A stretch of DNA of 42,885 bases from Sulfurimonas sp. (GTDB lineage Bacteria; Campylobacterota; Campylobacteria; Campylobacterales; Sulfurimonadaceae), in assembly GCF_014859695.1 (NCBI RefSeq), contig NZ_JACUTS010000010.1, positions 1 through 42,885 on the forward strand, read 5' to 3'. Below the pieces are notes generated by a model. It did no database searches. It saw only the letters and a list, made by a program, of their open reading frames with translations, and was not told where the DNA came from. Made by a program: the position numbers and the translations under genes. Shown here piece after piece: positions 34,250 through 42,885 of this stretch. Within the stretch, counting starts at the first letter, position 1. Each line of letters opens with the position of its first letter.

Positions 34250-37200
34250 ATGAAACAAATTCTATCGCTAATTAGCTCTATGAAAACGATGGCTCTCTTG
34301 ATGCTAATCTTTGCAGCAGCCATCGGTTATGCTACATTCATAGAGAACGACTACGGCACAATTACCGCAAAAGCTGATGTTTACAACGCTTTGTGGTTTG
34401 AAGCTTTAATGGCTCTGCTAGCCATCAACCTGAGTATCAATATAGTTAAAAACAAAATGTTCAGCGTTAAAAAAGCTCCTATTTTTATCTTCCATATCTC
34501 ATTTCTTATCATACTTCTTGGCGCGGCAATAACCCGTTTTATAGGCTTTGAGGGAACTATGCACATTCGTGAGGGTGAAACGGCAAATACTATGATTAGT
34601 ATGGATACCTACTTCATTGTCAGCGCTAAAGTAGATGAGAAAAAAGTTGAGAGCCAAAAGAGCGTATACCTATCAAAAAGAACAAGCAACTCGCTATCAA
34701 CATCTCTAAACATCGACGGCAAGGATGTAAATGTAAAATTGGCAGAGTATATTCCTGATGTTGTAGAGAGCTATGTTGAGGGCAAAGAGGGCGGCTTTGA
34801 GATGATTGATATGATGGTCACCGGCGAGCAGGGAAGCGAGCCTGTAAAACTTCGCAGAGGCGAATACTATGAAAATGAAAACATAGCGATAGATTTTGAC
34901 TCTAAAAAGATGTTTTTAAAACCTACCATCTCCGTATATAGTGAAAATGACGAACTATTTATGAAGCATGACTTTACTCTGAAATTTATGAAGATGGACG
35001 GCGGCTTGGATGGCGAGATTACTCCAAGCGAAAAAAGTACTCTTGAGCTAAGAACACTTTTTGGTGCTAATGGAAGTAACTTTGTCATTAGAAACTTTTA
35101 CAAGCATGCAAGTACTAAACTTGTCTCAAATCCCAACGCATCTTCTATGTCACCGGGGATGGATGCGCTTATATTTGATGTAAATGTAGCGGGTGTATCT
35201 GAGGCTGTTACAATCTTTGGTCAGGCAGGTAGACGTGCAAAAGAGCATCATAATGTAATCAACGGCGTAGATGTACACATAGCATACGGCTCGAAAATAA
35301 TTGAACTCCCTTTTGGCGTCAAGCTTTTGGATTTTCAGTTAGACAGATATCCCGGTTCAATGTCTCCTGCCTCTTATGCAAGCGAGGTGGAACTGATAGA
35401 CGAAGAACAAAACATACATATGCCTTACAGGATCTACATGAACAATATTTTAGAGCATCGAGGGTATAGATTTTTCCAATCTTCATACGATCAAGATGAG
35501 CAGGGAACTGTTTTGTCGGTAAATAACGACCCTGGAACCCTCCCCTCGTATATAGGATATTTTCTCTTAGGATTGGGTATGTTTTGGTCTCTCTTCTCAA
35601 GAGAAAATAGATTTGCACAACTATCAAAAAGAGCAAAAAAAGCAAGCGAGCAGAAAGCTCTTGGAATTTTACTCTCACTCGGAGTGCTCTTTAGCGTTGC
35701 ACCGACATACGCAGAGGAGGTGGACCCCGTTATAAAAACAGTACTCTCCTTTGACAAAGAGCATGCCAAAAAATTTGGTGAGCTTATCGTACAAGACAGT
35801 GCAGGAAGAATGAAGCCGCTGGACACCCTCTCAAATGAGATACTGGCAAAGATTTACAGAGACTCGTCTCTTAAAGTAGGAAAAGAGACTCTAAGCGCAA
35901 ATCAGGTTATTTTGGGAATGATGTCAAAACCTGAAGCCTATAAAGAGCTTAAAATCATTAGAACAAAAAACGAAGAGATAAATAGAATAATAGGAGTAAA
36001 ACTAGATGCTACATATGCATCTTTTACGCAGTTTTTTGCAGATCCACAAAATTTAGGCAGCTATAAATTGGTTGAGTATGTTGATGCTGCAGCTAGAAAA
36101 GAGCCAAAAAGCAGAGACCTTTTTGATAAAGCGGTTTTAGAGGTAGATGAGAGAGTAAACATCTCTTTTTCCGTTTATACTGGCGATCTTATGAAAATTT
36201 GGCCAAAACCAAATGAGATAAACAACAAATGGTTTCCAAGCATAGAGGCACTTCAAACTTTTCCGCAGGACCATGCCGTTAAAATAAGAGAGATAGCATT
36301 TAATTATTTTGTCTCACTGGACAAAGGCGTTACTACAGGAGATTGGAGCGATGCAAACAGTGCAATAGAGAAAATATCTAAGTATCAGAAATTTTACGGA
36401 GTCTCTGTTATGCCTTCTGAGGGCAGAATAAAAGCTGAAATGTTTTACAACTATACAAATATTTTTGAGAGACTCTATCCTCTTTATTTTGTCATCGGTT
36501 TTATGCTCTTGATAGCAAGTTTCATAAAAATACTAAAACCGGCACTTAATATTAGAGTGCTTGAGAAGAGCTCATTGTTGATTTTAACGCTTTTCTTTCT
36601 TGCTCATACATTCGGGCTTGGACTTAGATGGTATGTTTCAGGACATGCGCCGTGGTCCGATGGTTATGAGTCCATGATATACATTAGCTGGGCAACCATT
36701 TTAGCTGGTCTTTTCTTCTCTAAACGCTCATCCATGACGATGGCTTCAACTGCCGTGCTGACAGGCTTGATTCTCTTTGTGGCGCATCTAAACTGGATGA
36801 ATCCGCAGGTTACAAACTTGGTGCCTGTTCTTAACTCATACTGGCTTAGCATACATGTTGCGGTTATCACTGCTAGTTACGGTTTCTTGGGACTTGGTGC
36901 GCTTTTAGGTTTTATTGTAATTTTGCTCTTTGTGTTTAAAACAAAAAAGAATGAAAAACATATATCACTCTCAATTAAAGAGCTTAACTCCATAAACGAG
37001 ATGAGTCTTATGATTGGTCTTGCATTTTTAACGCTTGGAAACTTTATAGGCGGTGTTTGGGCAAATGAGAGCTGGGGACGCTACTGGGGCTGGGATCCGA
37101 AAGAGACATGGGCGCTTGTGACGATTTTAGTCTATGCAGTCGTTGTTCACCTTAGATTTATAAAGTCAATCTACAGCGAATTTAACTTTAGTGTTATCTC

Positions 37201-37375
37201 CTTGTTGTCGTACACGTCGGTCATCATGACATACTTCGGAGTGAACTACTATCTTGCAGGAATGCACTCATACGCAAAGGGCGACCCTGTTCCTATCCCT
37301 GATTTTGTGCCTGTGACATATGCGATTCTCTTTATCGTTATTGCCATTGCGTTTAGAAATAGAAAGCTGGCTTAA
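34250..37375 (+). CDS. ccsBA: Cytochrome c biogenesis protein CcsBA (ResB-CcsA fusion)
   Basis: 1041 aa system II cytochrome c synthetase. The N-terminal ResB half has membrane helices near 10-30, 45-65 and 75-95, a large periplasmic domain, and a helix near residue 425. The second periplasmic region leads into the C-terminal CcsA half with about eight helices. The tryptophan-rich WWD haem-handling motif WGRYWGWDPKETWAL lies near residue 943, with flanking histidines (FLAHTFGLGLRWY, SGHAPWSDGYESM). The enzyme exports haem and attaches it to CxxCH of secreted apocytochromes such as the two in this window; DsbD keeps their cysteines reduced. The fusion is usual in Campylobacterota. Confidence 0.95.
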   Translation: MKQILSLISSMKTMALLMLIFAAAIGYATFIENDYGTITAKADVYNALWFEALMALLAINLSINIVKNKMFSVKKAPIFIFHISFLIILLGAAITRFIGFEGTMHIREGETANTMISMDTYFIVSAKVDEKKVESQKSVYLSKRTSNSLSTSLNIDGKDVNVKLAEYIPDVVESYVEGKEGGFEMIDMMVTGEQGSEPVKLRRGEYYENENIAIDFDSKKMFLKPTISVYSENDELFMKHDFTLKFMKMDGGLDGEITPSEKSTLELRTLFGANGSNFVIRNFYKHASTKLVSNPNASSMSPGMDALIFDVNVAGVSEAVTIFGQAGRRAKEHHNVINGVDVHIAYGSKIIELPFGVKLLDFQLDRYPGSMSPASYASEVELIDEEQNIHMPYRIYMNNILEHRGYRFFQSSYDQDEQGTVLSVNNDPGTLPSYIGYFLLGLGMFWSLFSRENRFAQLSKRAKKASEQKALGILLSLGVLFSVAPTYAEEVDPVIKTVLSFDKEHAKKFGELIVQDSAGRMKPLDTLSNEILAKIYRDSSLKVGKETLSANQVILGMMSKPEAYKELKIIRTKNEEINRIIGVKLDATYASFTQFFADPQNLGSYKLVEYVDAAARKEPKSRDLFDKAVLEVDERVNISFSVYTGDLMKIWPKPNEINNKWFPSIEALQTFPQDHAVKIREIAFNYFVSLDKGVTTGDWSDANSAIEKISKYQKFYGVSVMPSEGRIKAEMFYNYTNIFERLYPLYFVIGFMLLIASFIKILKPALNIRVLEKSSLLILTLFFLAHTFGLGLRWYVSGHAPWSDGYESMIYISWATILAGLFFSKRSSMTMASTAVLTGLILFVAHLNWMNPQVTNLVPVLNSYWLSIHVAVITASYGFLGLGALLGFIVILLFVFKTKKNEKHISLSIKELNSINEMSLMIGLAFLTLGNFIGGVWANESWGRYWGWDPKETWALVTILVYAVVVHLRFIKSIYSEFNFSVISLLSYTSVIMTYFGVNYYLAGMHSYAKGDPVPIPDFVPVTYAILFIVIAIAFRNRKLA

Positions 37376-37386
37376 GAGACGTTGCT

Positions 37387-38088
37387 ATGGAGTTTACAGG
37401 CTTTAGTAAAAAAGCGCTTCCTTTTTTAGAAGCCATCCGCAAAAATAATAATAAAGAGTGGTTTGAAGCGCATAAAAGCGAGTATGAAGAGTGTCTTTTA
37501 AACCCTTCACGCGCTTTTGTGCAAGAGATGGGCGAGCATCTTATGGCGCTTGAGCCGACAATAGATTTTGAACCCAAAATCAACAAATCGCTCTTTAGAA
37601 TCTACAGAGATACCCGCAGGATGGGAGCAAACAAAGCACCTCTGAAATCAAGAATCGGTATTATTTTTACACAGGGCAATAGCGGAAGCAGGCTTCAAAA
37701 ATCCTCCTTTTACCTCCACTTCTCTCCTGATGAGCTTTTTGTATCCGTAGGTGTGAGATGGTTTGAAAAACCCATGCTTGATACCTACAGAGAGTACATA
37801 GGAGATGAGAGTCGAAGAGTTTCTCTCGATAAACTTTTAAAAACTCTTGAGGCAAAAGGTTATAAGACAGTAGAAAAAGGATACAAAAGATATCCACGAG
37901 GTTTTAGCCCTGAGATGCCGAGTGTGGATTTGAGCCTTTATAAAGGGATGGCAACTTATAAGATTTTAGAACCAAAGCTTATAGAAGATGGCGATAAACT
38001 AATAGATACGCTCTATAAAATATATGAAGAGATGCTACCATTACAAAGAGTTGTTTATGAGATAAGTTTACGAGTAAAAGAGGATTAG
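37387..38088 (+). CDS. DUF2461 family protein
   Basis: 233 aa soluble protein matching the TIGR02453/DUF2461 pattern: KKALPFLEAIRKNNNKEWF at the start, RIYRDTRRMGANKAPLKSRIG in the middle, FYLHFSPDELFVSVGV, and a PRGF segment. Function unknown. It starts 11 bases after ccsBA with a weak ribosome binding site and ends three bases before hemH, so it probably lies in the same transcript. Confidence 0.88.
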   Translation: MEFTGFSKKALPFLEAIRKNNNKEWFEAHKSEYEECLLNPSRAFVQEMGEHLMALEPTIDFEPKINKSLFRIYRDTRRMGANKAPLKSRIGIIFTQGNSGSRLQKSSFYLHFSPDELFVSVGVRWFEKPMLDTYREYIGDESRRVSLDKLLKTLEAKGYKTVEKGYKRYPRGFSPEMPSVDLSLYKGMATYKILEPKLIEDGDKLIDTLYKIYEEMLPLQRVVYEISLRVKED

Positions 38089-38091
38089 GTT

Positions 38092-39042
38092 ATGAAAAAA
38101 GAAGCAATAGTTTTACTCAACATGGGCGGACCAAACAACCTTGAAGAGGTTGAAGTTTTTTTAACAAATATGTTCAACGATAAAAATATAATTACCGTAA
38201 AGAGTTCACTGCTTAGAGCCTTTATAGCAAAGATGATAACATTTACGCGAACTGAGAAATCTCAAGATATTTACAGACAGATAGGCGGTAAATCGCCTAT
38301 TGTCGGACATACAAAAAAGTTGGTTGAGAAGCTTCAGTCGCGTGTCGGGGATGAAGTGATAGTTGATTTTGCAATGCGCTACACTCCACCTTTTGCTTCA
38401 GAGGTAATTGAGAGACTAAACAAAGAGAATCTTGAAAAAATCTACCTCATTCCACTCTATCCGCAGTTCTCCACGACCACCACAAAGTCATCTTTGGAGG
38501 ATTTTGAAGAGCAGTACCACCTAAATGGCGGCGATGCTGTTTTAGTGGAGATTAAGCACTTCTTTCAAAACCAAAACTACAACAGAGCAGTACTTCAAAG
38601 AATTGGGGAGCGCATAAGTGCGGATGAGTGTAGTGATTTTGATATTATTTTTTCAGCGCATGGACTTCCTGTAAAGATTATTGAGCGCGGCGATGTTTAT
38701 GAGCGCCATATAAACAAACATGTCGCCATCTTAACAAATATGCTCAAAGAGGCTGGGATGAATTTTCATGCGGTACATCTGGCATACCAGTCAAAAGTGG
38801 GACCGATGGAGTGGCTCAAACCCTCGCTTGAAGATAAACTAAAAGAGGTAAAGAGCAAAGGTGTTGTGATTTTTCCTATAGCTTTTACTATCGACAATTC
38901 GGAGACCGATTTTGAACTAGAGATGGAGTATAGAGAAGTTGCATTGGAGCTTGGTTTTAAAGATTATAGAGTCTGTGAGTGTCCAAATGATAGTGACTTT
39001 TTTGTTGATACTCTTGTTGAGCTATATGAGAAGATGAGATAG
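38092..39042 (+). CDS. hemH: Ferrochelatase
   Basis: 316 aa enzyme that inserts Fe2+ into protoporphyrin IX (or coproporphyrin). Family motifs: VLLNMGGPNNLEEVEVFL at the N-terminus, the catalytic His190 in FSAHGLPVKIIERGD and the acidic NSETDFELEMEY with the conserved Glu. Position after ccsBA fits joint supply of haem for cytochrome c. Normal length and no interruptions. Confidence 0.95.
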   Translation: MKKEAIVLLNMGGPNNLEEVEVFLTNMFNDKNIITVKSSLLRAFIAKMITFTRTEKSQDIYRQIGGKSPIVGHTKKLVEKLQSRVGDEVIVDFAMRYTPPFASEVIERLNKENLEKIYLIPLYPQFSTTTTKSSLEDFEEQYHLNGGDAVLVEIKHFFQNQNYNRAVLQRIGERISADECSDFDIIFSAHGLPVKIIERGDVYERHINKHVAILTNMLKEAGMNFHAVHLAYQSKVGPMEWLKPSLEDKLKEVKSKGVVIFPIAFTIDNSETDFELEMEYREVALELGFKDYRVCECPNDSDFFVDTLVELYEKMR

Positions 39043-39052
39043 AAAAATAGAG

Positions 39053-39682
39053 ATGAAAATCGTTATCTTTGATATGGACGGCACGCTGCTTGATTCCAAA
39101 AAAGATATTACCGTGTCCGTCAATTACGTAAGAGAGATGCATCACAATCTGCCTCCCCTGAGCGAGGAATATATAGTTGAAGTTATCAACATGGAGGTGC
39201 GAAACCTCTCCATGCTTTTTTATGAGACAGAGGTTTATTATCCAAAAGATAGAGAGTTATTTGAGGCTCACTACGAGCAGGAGTGTGTAAAAAATGTCTA
39301 TCTCTATGATGGCGTAGAAGAGTTGCTTCAAAAACTCGTAGCAGCAAACGTAAAAATATCGGTCGCTACAAATGCTCCAACGCAGTTTGCCCTGAGGATG
39401 TTAGAGCATCTAAAGGTAAAACCTCTATTTGATGTAATCATAGGAGCGGACAGAGTTTCTGCTTCAAAGCCAAGCCCTGAAATGCTTCACTATATATTGA
39501 ACCATTATGCATATGACGCCAAAAATCATAAGGCATGGATGGTCGGAGACAACACTAAAGATATTTTAAGTGCAATGAGTGCAGGGATAGAGTCTATCTT
39601 TGCAACATGGGGTTTTAGCCCTAAAAGTGATGCTCATTTGATTGTGAAAAAACCTGCCGAGGTATTAGATATAGTTTTATAA
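39053..39682 (+). CDS. HAD-superfamily hydrolase, phosphoglycolate phosphatase-like
   Basis: 209 aa with nucleophile Asp7 and Asp9 (FDMDGTLLDS), motif II Thr in VATNAPT, Lys in ASKPSPEM and motif IV MVGDNTKDI, plus a helical cap between about 15 and 85. Substrate is uncertain; Gph-like or a general sugar phosphatase. It begins 10 bases after hemH, with only a poor ribosome binding site (AGAG). Confidence 0.9.
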   Translation: MKIVIFDMDGTLLDSKKDITVSVNYVREMHHNLPPLSEEYIVEVINMEVRNLSMLFYETEVYYPKDRELFEAHYEQECVKNVYLYDGVEELLQKLVAANVKISVATNAPTQFALRMLEHLKVKPLFDVIIGADRVSASKPSPEMLHYILNHYAYDAKNHKAWMVGDNTKDILSAMSAGIESIFATWGFSPKSDAHLIVKKPAEVLDIVL

Positions 39683-39692
39683 AACTTTATGC

Positions 39693-39712
39693 TAGAATAG
39701 TTTTAAACTATT
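39693..39712 (+). promoter_or_regulatory. -10-like box fused to a palindrome before the coiled-coil gene
   Basis: TAGAAT (39693-39698) overlaps the palindrome AATAGTTTTAAACTATT (39696-39712). In this position, just downstream of the -10, a palindrome could be a repressor site or a transcript-start hairpin. The AAGGA ribosome binding site follows at 39715. Confidence 0.35.
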
Positions 39713-39725
39713 TTAAGGACGAAAA

Positions 39726-40985
39726 GTGTTTGATAGTGACTTACTTATTGCCTTCGCATTAATGGCTCTGCTTTTCCTTAGACAGATATCAATTTTAAAA
39801 CAGCCAAACAAGATAAACTATGCACCTCTTATGCTCGGCATCGGCGCAATAAGCGCTGTTGTTCACTTTATTTTATATCCAGATAGCGTAGAGACAAGCA
39901 TGGCTCTAAAAGAGAGTTTCTTCCCCATCTTGGTCTCGCTTATATTGTACATAATCATGAATATTTTGCACCAGACGCAACAAAGAGAAGAGGAAAAAAC
40001 GCAGCATGAATTTACAAAAGCGCTGACTGAACAGCTCTATGAGCTTAAAGAGTTTACGCTCAAGCTAGAGAAAAAGATGATTTTAAACCAAAATCAAGAC
40101 AAACAGATGCAAGAGGAGAACAGAGAGAGATTTAAGCATGATATAAAAGCTCTTGACTCTATACTGATAAATCAGAACAGGTTTATAGAGAAGTTTGAAG
40201 AGCTGCGCGGCTGGCATGAAGATGTAAAAGGCTCTTTTGAAAATTTTACCGATGTTCAGATTCCTTCGCTTGACAATATAGTACATAAACATATAGATAT
40301 TCTCAGGGTTGCCGAACAGGACCACTTTAACAAGGTAAGGACAACTCTTGCCAAAGCTATTGAGAGCAGAAGCGACATTATTGATGAGATAGAAGAGCTC
40401 AAAGAGAATCTGCAGCAGATGAGCAACCTCTCAAAAAGTATTGCAAAAGCGATTGTAAAAGAGACTATTGGAGAGCTCTCAAGCATTGCAAAATCTTTTG
40501 AAAAAGAGGTGCTCTCTTTGCGTTCACATACCGAGGGAGTAAACACTTCCCTCTATGAGAGCGAAAACAGGCTCGGCGGCATAAAAGAGCAGAGCGAGAT
40601 TATTATGAAGCAGATGATTCTCTCTTCAAACAAGATGAGTGAGCTTAAAGATCAGAACAGTTCTTTGCATGACATCTACTCTACGATGAGAGATCTTATG
40701 AAAGATATCGAAGTGATCAAATCAGAGTATGTAAAATCGCAATCACAGCTTAGCATGATAATCAAAGAGTTTAAAGAGATAAAAGAGAGCGAGATAGATA
40801 GCACAAAAGAGCTGGTAGCATCTCTTGGCAACAAGCTCAGTGCTAAAATAGAGAGCTCTTTGGAGAAGCTGCATAAAGAGCACTCTTTGGCAAATGAAGA
40901 TATCTCTCAAAGCGTGAAATTTCTCTCCAAACAGGCTCAACTAAAAAGCGGGTACGCTATGTCAGAGAGCAAAGAGAATAAGTAG
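39726..40985 (+). CDS. Membrane-anchored coiled-coil protein, unrecognised
   Basis: 419 aa starting at GTG (AAGGA six bases upstream). Three hydrophobic helices (about 4-20, 32-50 and 65-82) anchor it in the inner membrane. The rest, about 330 residues, is almost continuous coiled coil, rich in Glu, Lys, Ser and Leu, resembling the cytoplasmic part of a chemoreceptor but without the conserved signalling tip. It could be a scaffold or cell-envelope organising protein. No family is recognised. Its 3' end overlaps the convergent next gene by 24 bases. Confidence 0.8.
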   Translation: MFDSDLLIAFALMALLFLRQISILKQPNKINYAPLMLGIGAISAVVHFILYPDSVETSMALKESFFPILVSLILYIIMNILHQTQQREEEKTQHEFTKALTEQLYELKEFTLKLEKKMILNQNQDKQMQEENRERFKHDIKALDSILINQNRFIEKFEELRGWHEDVKGSFENFTDVQIPSLDNIVHKHIDILRVAEQDHFNKVRTTLAKAIESRSDIIDEIEELKENLQQMSNLSKSIAKAIVKETIGELSSIAKSFEKEVLSLRSHTEGVNTSLYESENRLGGIKEQSEIIMKQMILSSNKMSELKDQNSSLHDIYSTMRDLMKDIEVIKSEYVKSQSQLSMIIKEFKEIKESEIDSTKELVASLGNKLSAKIESSLEKLHKEHSLANEDISQSVKFLSKQAQLKSGYAMSESKENK

Positions 40986-41351
40986 AGGGTACGCAAACAT
41001 CCCAATATATGGCAAGAAGTCGTTTATAGGTGCGAGAAGAATAAGACTTAGTTCCTGTGAGAGCTCTTTTTTTGTATAGATCTGCTCTATAAGAAGAATT
41101 TTGGTTGCGACATCTAGAGTCTTTAAAAACAGCAGGATTACCGCGTACATATTTAGGTCTGTGATCATAGCGAACCCGATGCTGAAATAAAATGTCGGGT
41201 GCATAATCAAAAAGAGAAATATGCTCTTTGCGTAGTATCTGTGCATCTTTATAATCATGCCCATAATAGTCGGTGCCTTCTGCCATGAGACTTCAAAAAA
41301 CTCCAACAAAATAAACAAAAGCATATAGTTTAAAATTAAATCATCAATCAT
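40962..41351 (-). CDS. Small polytopic membrane protein, unrecognised
   Basis: 129 aa with about four hydrophobic helices (ILNYMLLFILLEFF, SIFLFLIMHPTFYF, AVILLFLKTLD, GMFAYPLLILFAL) and short loops. Function unknown. It converges on the coiled-coil gene with a 24-base tail-to-tail overlap and is divergent from the adhesin gene. Coding is supported by its membrane-protein composition; the other minus frame over the same bases gives an unnatural composition. Confidence 0.7.
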   Translation of the reverse strand: MIDDLILNYMLLFILLEFFEVSWQKAPTIMGMIIKMHRYYAKSIFLFLIMHPTFYFSIGFAMITDLNMYAVILLFLKTLDVATKILLIEQIYTKKELSQELSLILLAPINDFLPYIGMFAYPLLILFAL

Positions 41352-41468
41352 TCTTGAATTTTACTATAAATATTTTAAAGATTCAGACTTTTGGTTCATA
41401 CCAAAGTACTATTTACTTGTAAAACTCTATATGTTAGCATTGTAAAATAATTAATACGGAGGTGTGAG

Positions 41469-42885
41469 ATGGCTAGTGGAAAAGTGATAGGACAGATAGA
41501 GGTAACAAAAGGCAGTATTAAAATTGTTGGTGTTGACGGTGTTGTTCGCGAACCTGGATTTGAAGGGTTTTTGTATGAAAATGAGCAGGTTATAAGCAAT
41601 GACCCCGACGCTCTGTTTCAAATCAAGTTTTTGGCACTTCCTGAGGCATCTGCGTATGATGGTGCATTTAGAATCCTAGCAGACGGTTCTGTAATCCATG
41701 GCAGAGATGCAACGGACAGTGTAGCCAGCGATGAGAATTTAGTTGATATTTTAGAGACTGCAGCGGGTGAAGAGGCAGCGGAAGGCAGTTCTTCATTTAC
41801 TCCTACAAATATTGTGGCTGAATCAAGCGTGCTTGGCTTTAACAGAGGAGCAAACAGTGAGCTTGGATTTGGCATAACTGATTTTGGCGGTGAAAACGTC
41901 GTTTATGACCTTGCCCAAGAGGAGGGGGAAGCAGCTGTTGTAATGCCTCCTGTAATAACATCTCCAAATGTCGTCATATATGATGAAAACGACACTGTTC
42001 CGGTTATTCAGATAACAGCGACGGCTGAGAGCGATGTAATTTACAGCATTAGCGGACTGGACAGTGACTTCTTCAATATTGACTCCGCAACCGGTCTTGT
42101 CACTTTTAAAGAGTCTCCGGACTTTGAAAATCCAAAAGATTTGGGTGGAAATAATGAGTATAACACCTACGTAACAGTAACTGATGCATTTGGCAATTAC
42201 ACTACACAGCTTTTGTCCGTTCCTATCAACAATGTCAATGAGCCTGTAACGGCTGTAGATGATACCGTGAACGCCGTTGAAGATACTGTTCTTTATTCCA
42301 CAGTTGATTTGGATGCAAATGACTATGATATCGACGGTGATGATTTAACCGTTGAGGCAGGCACGTTTGCAACAGCTCAAGGCGGTGAAATAGTTATTGC
42401 CGAGAATGGAAGCTATACATATACGCCTCCAACCAACTTTAACGGAACAGACAGTGTAAATTATACTGTGACAGATGGCGAATTTTCTGATGTAGGTACG
42501 TTAACGATTAATGTGGAAGCTGTAAACGATGCACCCACAATTACAGTTACTTCAACAAACGACTTCACTGAAGATGACCCTGCAAATGAAGTAGGCTCAG
42601 TAGTTGCAACTTATACGACGGACGACGAAGATGGAGATACGGTAAGCGTAATTCTAAGCGATACAATCAACTATGCACTTGGAACAGGCGATGATGCAGG
42701 TAAAGTTCTCTTAACTCAAGCAGGACTTGGCTTAGTAAATGCAGGAACAGATTTACCAGCATTTACACTTACTCCAAACGATGGAACAGTTGATGGCACC
42801 CCTGCAGATGTTGACCCATCAGTAATTCTCGTAAACGATGCACCCACAATTACAGTTACTTCAACAAACGACTTCACTGAAGATG
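41469..42885 (+). CDS. LapA/BapA-like giant repeat adhesin, 5' part only (runs off the window)
   Basis: The frame is open from ATG 41469 (GGAGG about seven bases upstream) to the last base, 472 codons. The first ~85 residues (MASGKVIGQIEVTKGSIKIV, a GVDGVVREPGFEG loop, FRILADGSVI) resemble the retention module that holds LapA-type adhesins in their outer-membrane TolC-like pore. A low-complexity linker rich in Ala, Glu and Gly follows, then a cadherin-like domain (about 165-258), a VCBS/tandem-95-like domain (about 260-355, ENGSYTYTPPTNFNGTDSV) and the first of a series of ~103-residue repeats beginning NDAPTITVTSTNDFTEDD. The protein is expected to be exported by a type I system, possibly encoded downstream. 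The 3' end is unseen. Confidence 0.85.
   Translation, partial: MASGKVIGQIEVTKGSIKIVGVDGVVREPGFEGFLYENEQVISNDPDALFQIKFLALPEASAYDGAFRILADGSVIHGRDATDSVASDENLVDILETAAGEEAAEGSSSFTPTNIVAESSVLGFNRGANSELGFGITDFGGENVVYDLAQEEGEAAVVMPPVITSPNVVIYDENDTVPVIQITATAESDVIYSISGLDSDFFNIDSATGLVTFKESPDFENPKDLGGNNEYNTYVTVTDAFGNYTTQLLSVPINNVNEPVTAVDDTVNAVEDTVLYSTVDLDANDYDIDGDDLTVEAGTFATAQGGEIVIAENGSYTYTPPTNFNGTDSVNYTVTDGEFSDVGTLTINVEAVNDAPTITVTSTNDFTEDDPANEVGSVVATYTTDDEDGDTVSVILSDTINYALGTGDDAGKVLLTQAGLGLVNAGTDLPAFTLTPNDGTVDGTPADVDPSVILVNDAPTITVTSTNDFTED
42522..42885 (+). repeat. 309-bp tandem repeat in the adhesin gene
   Basis: The 55 bases from 42522 are repeated without any difference at 42831-42885, where the window ends. 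The period is 309 bases (103 codons), in frame. DNA-level identity suggests recent duplication or gene conversion between repeat units. Confidence 0.85.

Overview
The window is AT-rich, densely coding chromosomal DNA with short intergenic gaps. It looks like a free-living member of the Campylobacterota (Sulfurimonas/Sulfuricurvum-like). Support for this comes from the fused CcsBA cytochrome c maturation protein, a FlgS-like kinase, a GnnA/GnnB-type lipid A cluster, a non-catalytic dihydroorotase homologue, several small mono-haem cytochromes c and many two-component and c-di-GMP proteins. The genus is an inference from gene content; there is no rRNA or tRNA gene here.

Layout. 1-4.7 kb: a GGDEF-EAL protein cut at its 5' side, a PA2779/PA2778-like pair (small membrane protein plus C39-like cysteine peptidase lipoprotein) and dsbD. 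4.7-7.3 kb: a gap with a possible 46-residue gene, then metE. 7.3-13.9 kb (minus strand): an operon of hybrid histidine kinase, cytochrome c, lpxB, a DegT aminotransferase (GnnB-like), a Gfo/Idh/MocA oxidoreductase (GnnA-like) and an LpxA-fold acyltransferase lacking the family's catalytic histidines. A 141-bp MITE-like element with terminal inverted repeats and a 9-bp target duplication sits between the kinase and the cytochrome gene and supplies the kinase's present stop codon. 14-17.1 kb: inactive dihydroorotase homologue, a His-rich peptide/HupE/DUF6488 metal cluster, a DUF465 protein. 17.1-23.1 kb: tgt (minus), divergent efp, a cytochrome c and dnaE. 23.1-25.5 kb: an Ig-like plus DUF3494 ice-binding lipoprotein, a two-TM protein and a DUF167 protein.

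25.6-31.6 kb holds the main accessory island: four overlapping genes for a compact Wadjet-like (JetD-JetA-JetB-JetC) SMC system, expected to recognise and cleave plasmid DNA. The Toprim nuclease subunit is encoded first and is unusually short. 31.6-41.4 kb is housekeeping: M18 aminopeptidase, FlgS-like kinase, ccsBA, DUF2461, hemH, a HAD phosphatase and two membrane proteins. From 41.5 kb to the end runs the 5' part of a giant LapA/BapA-like adhesin, with a near N-terminal retention module, a cadherin-like domain and a 309-bp tandem repeat just starting.

The best candidates for new biology are the compact JetD-first Wadjet-like operon, the His-less LpxA paralogue next to GnnA/GnnB, and the MITE-like insertion that rewrote an operon junction.
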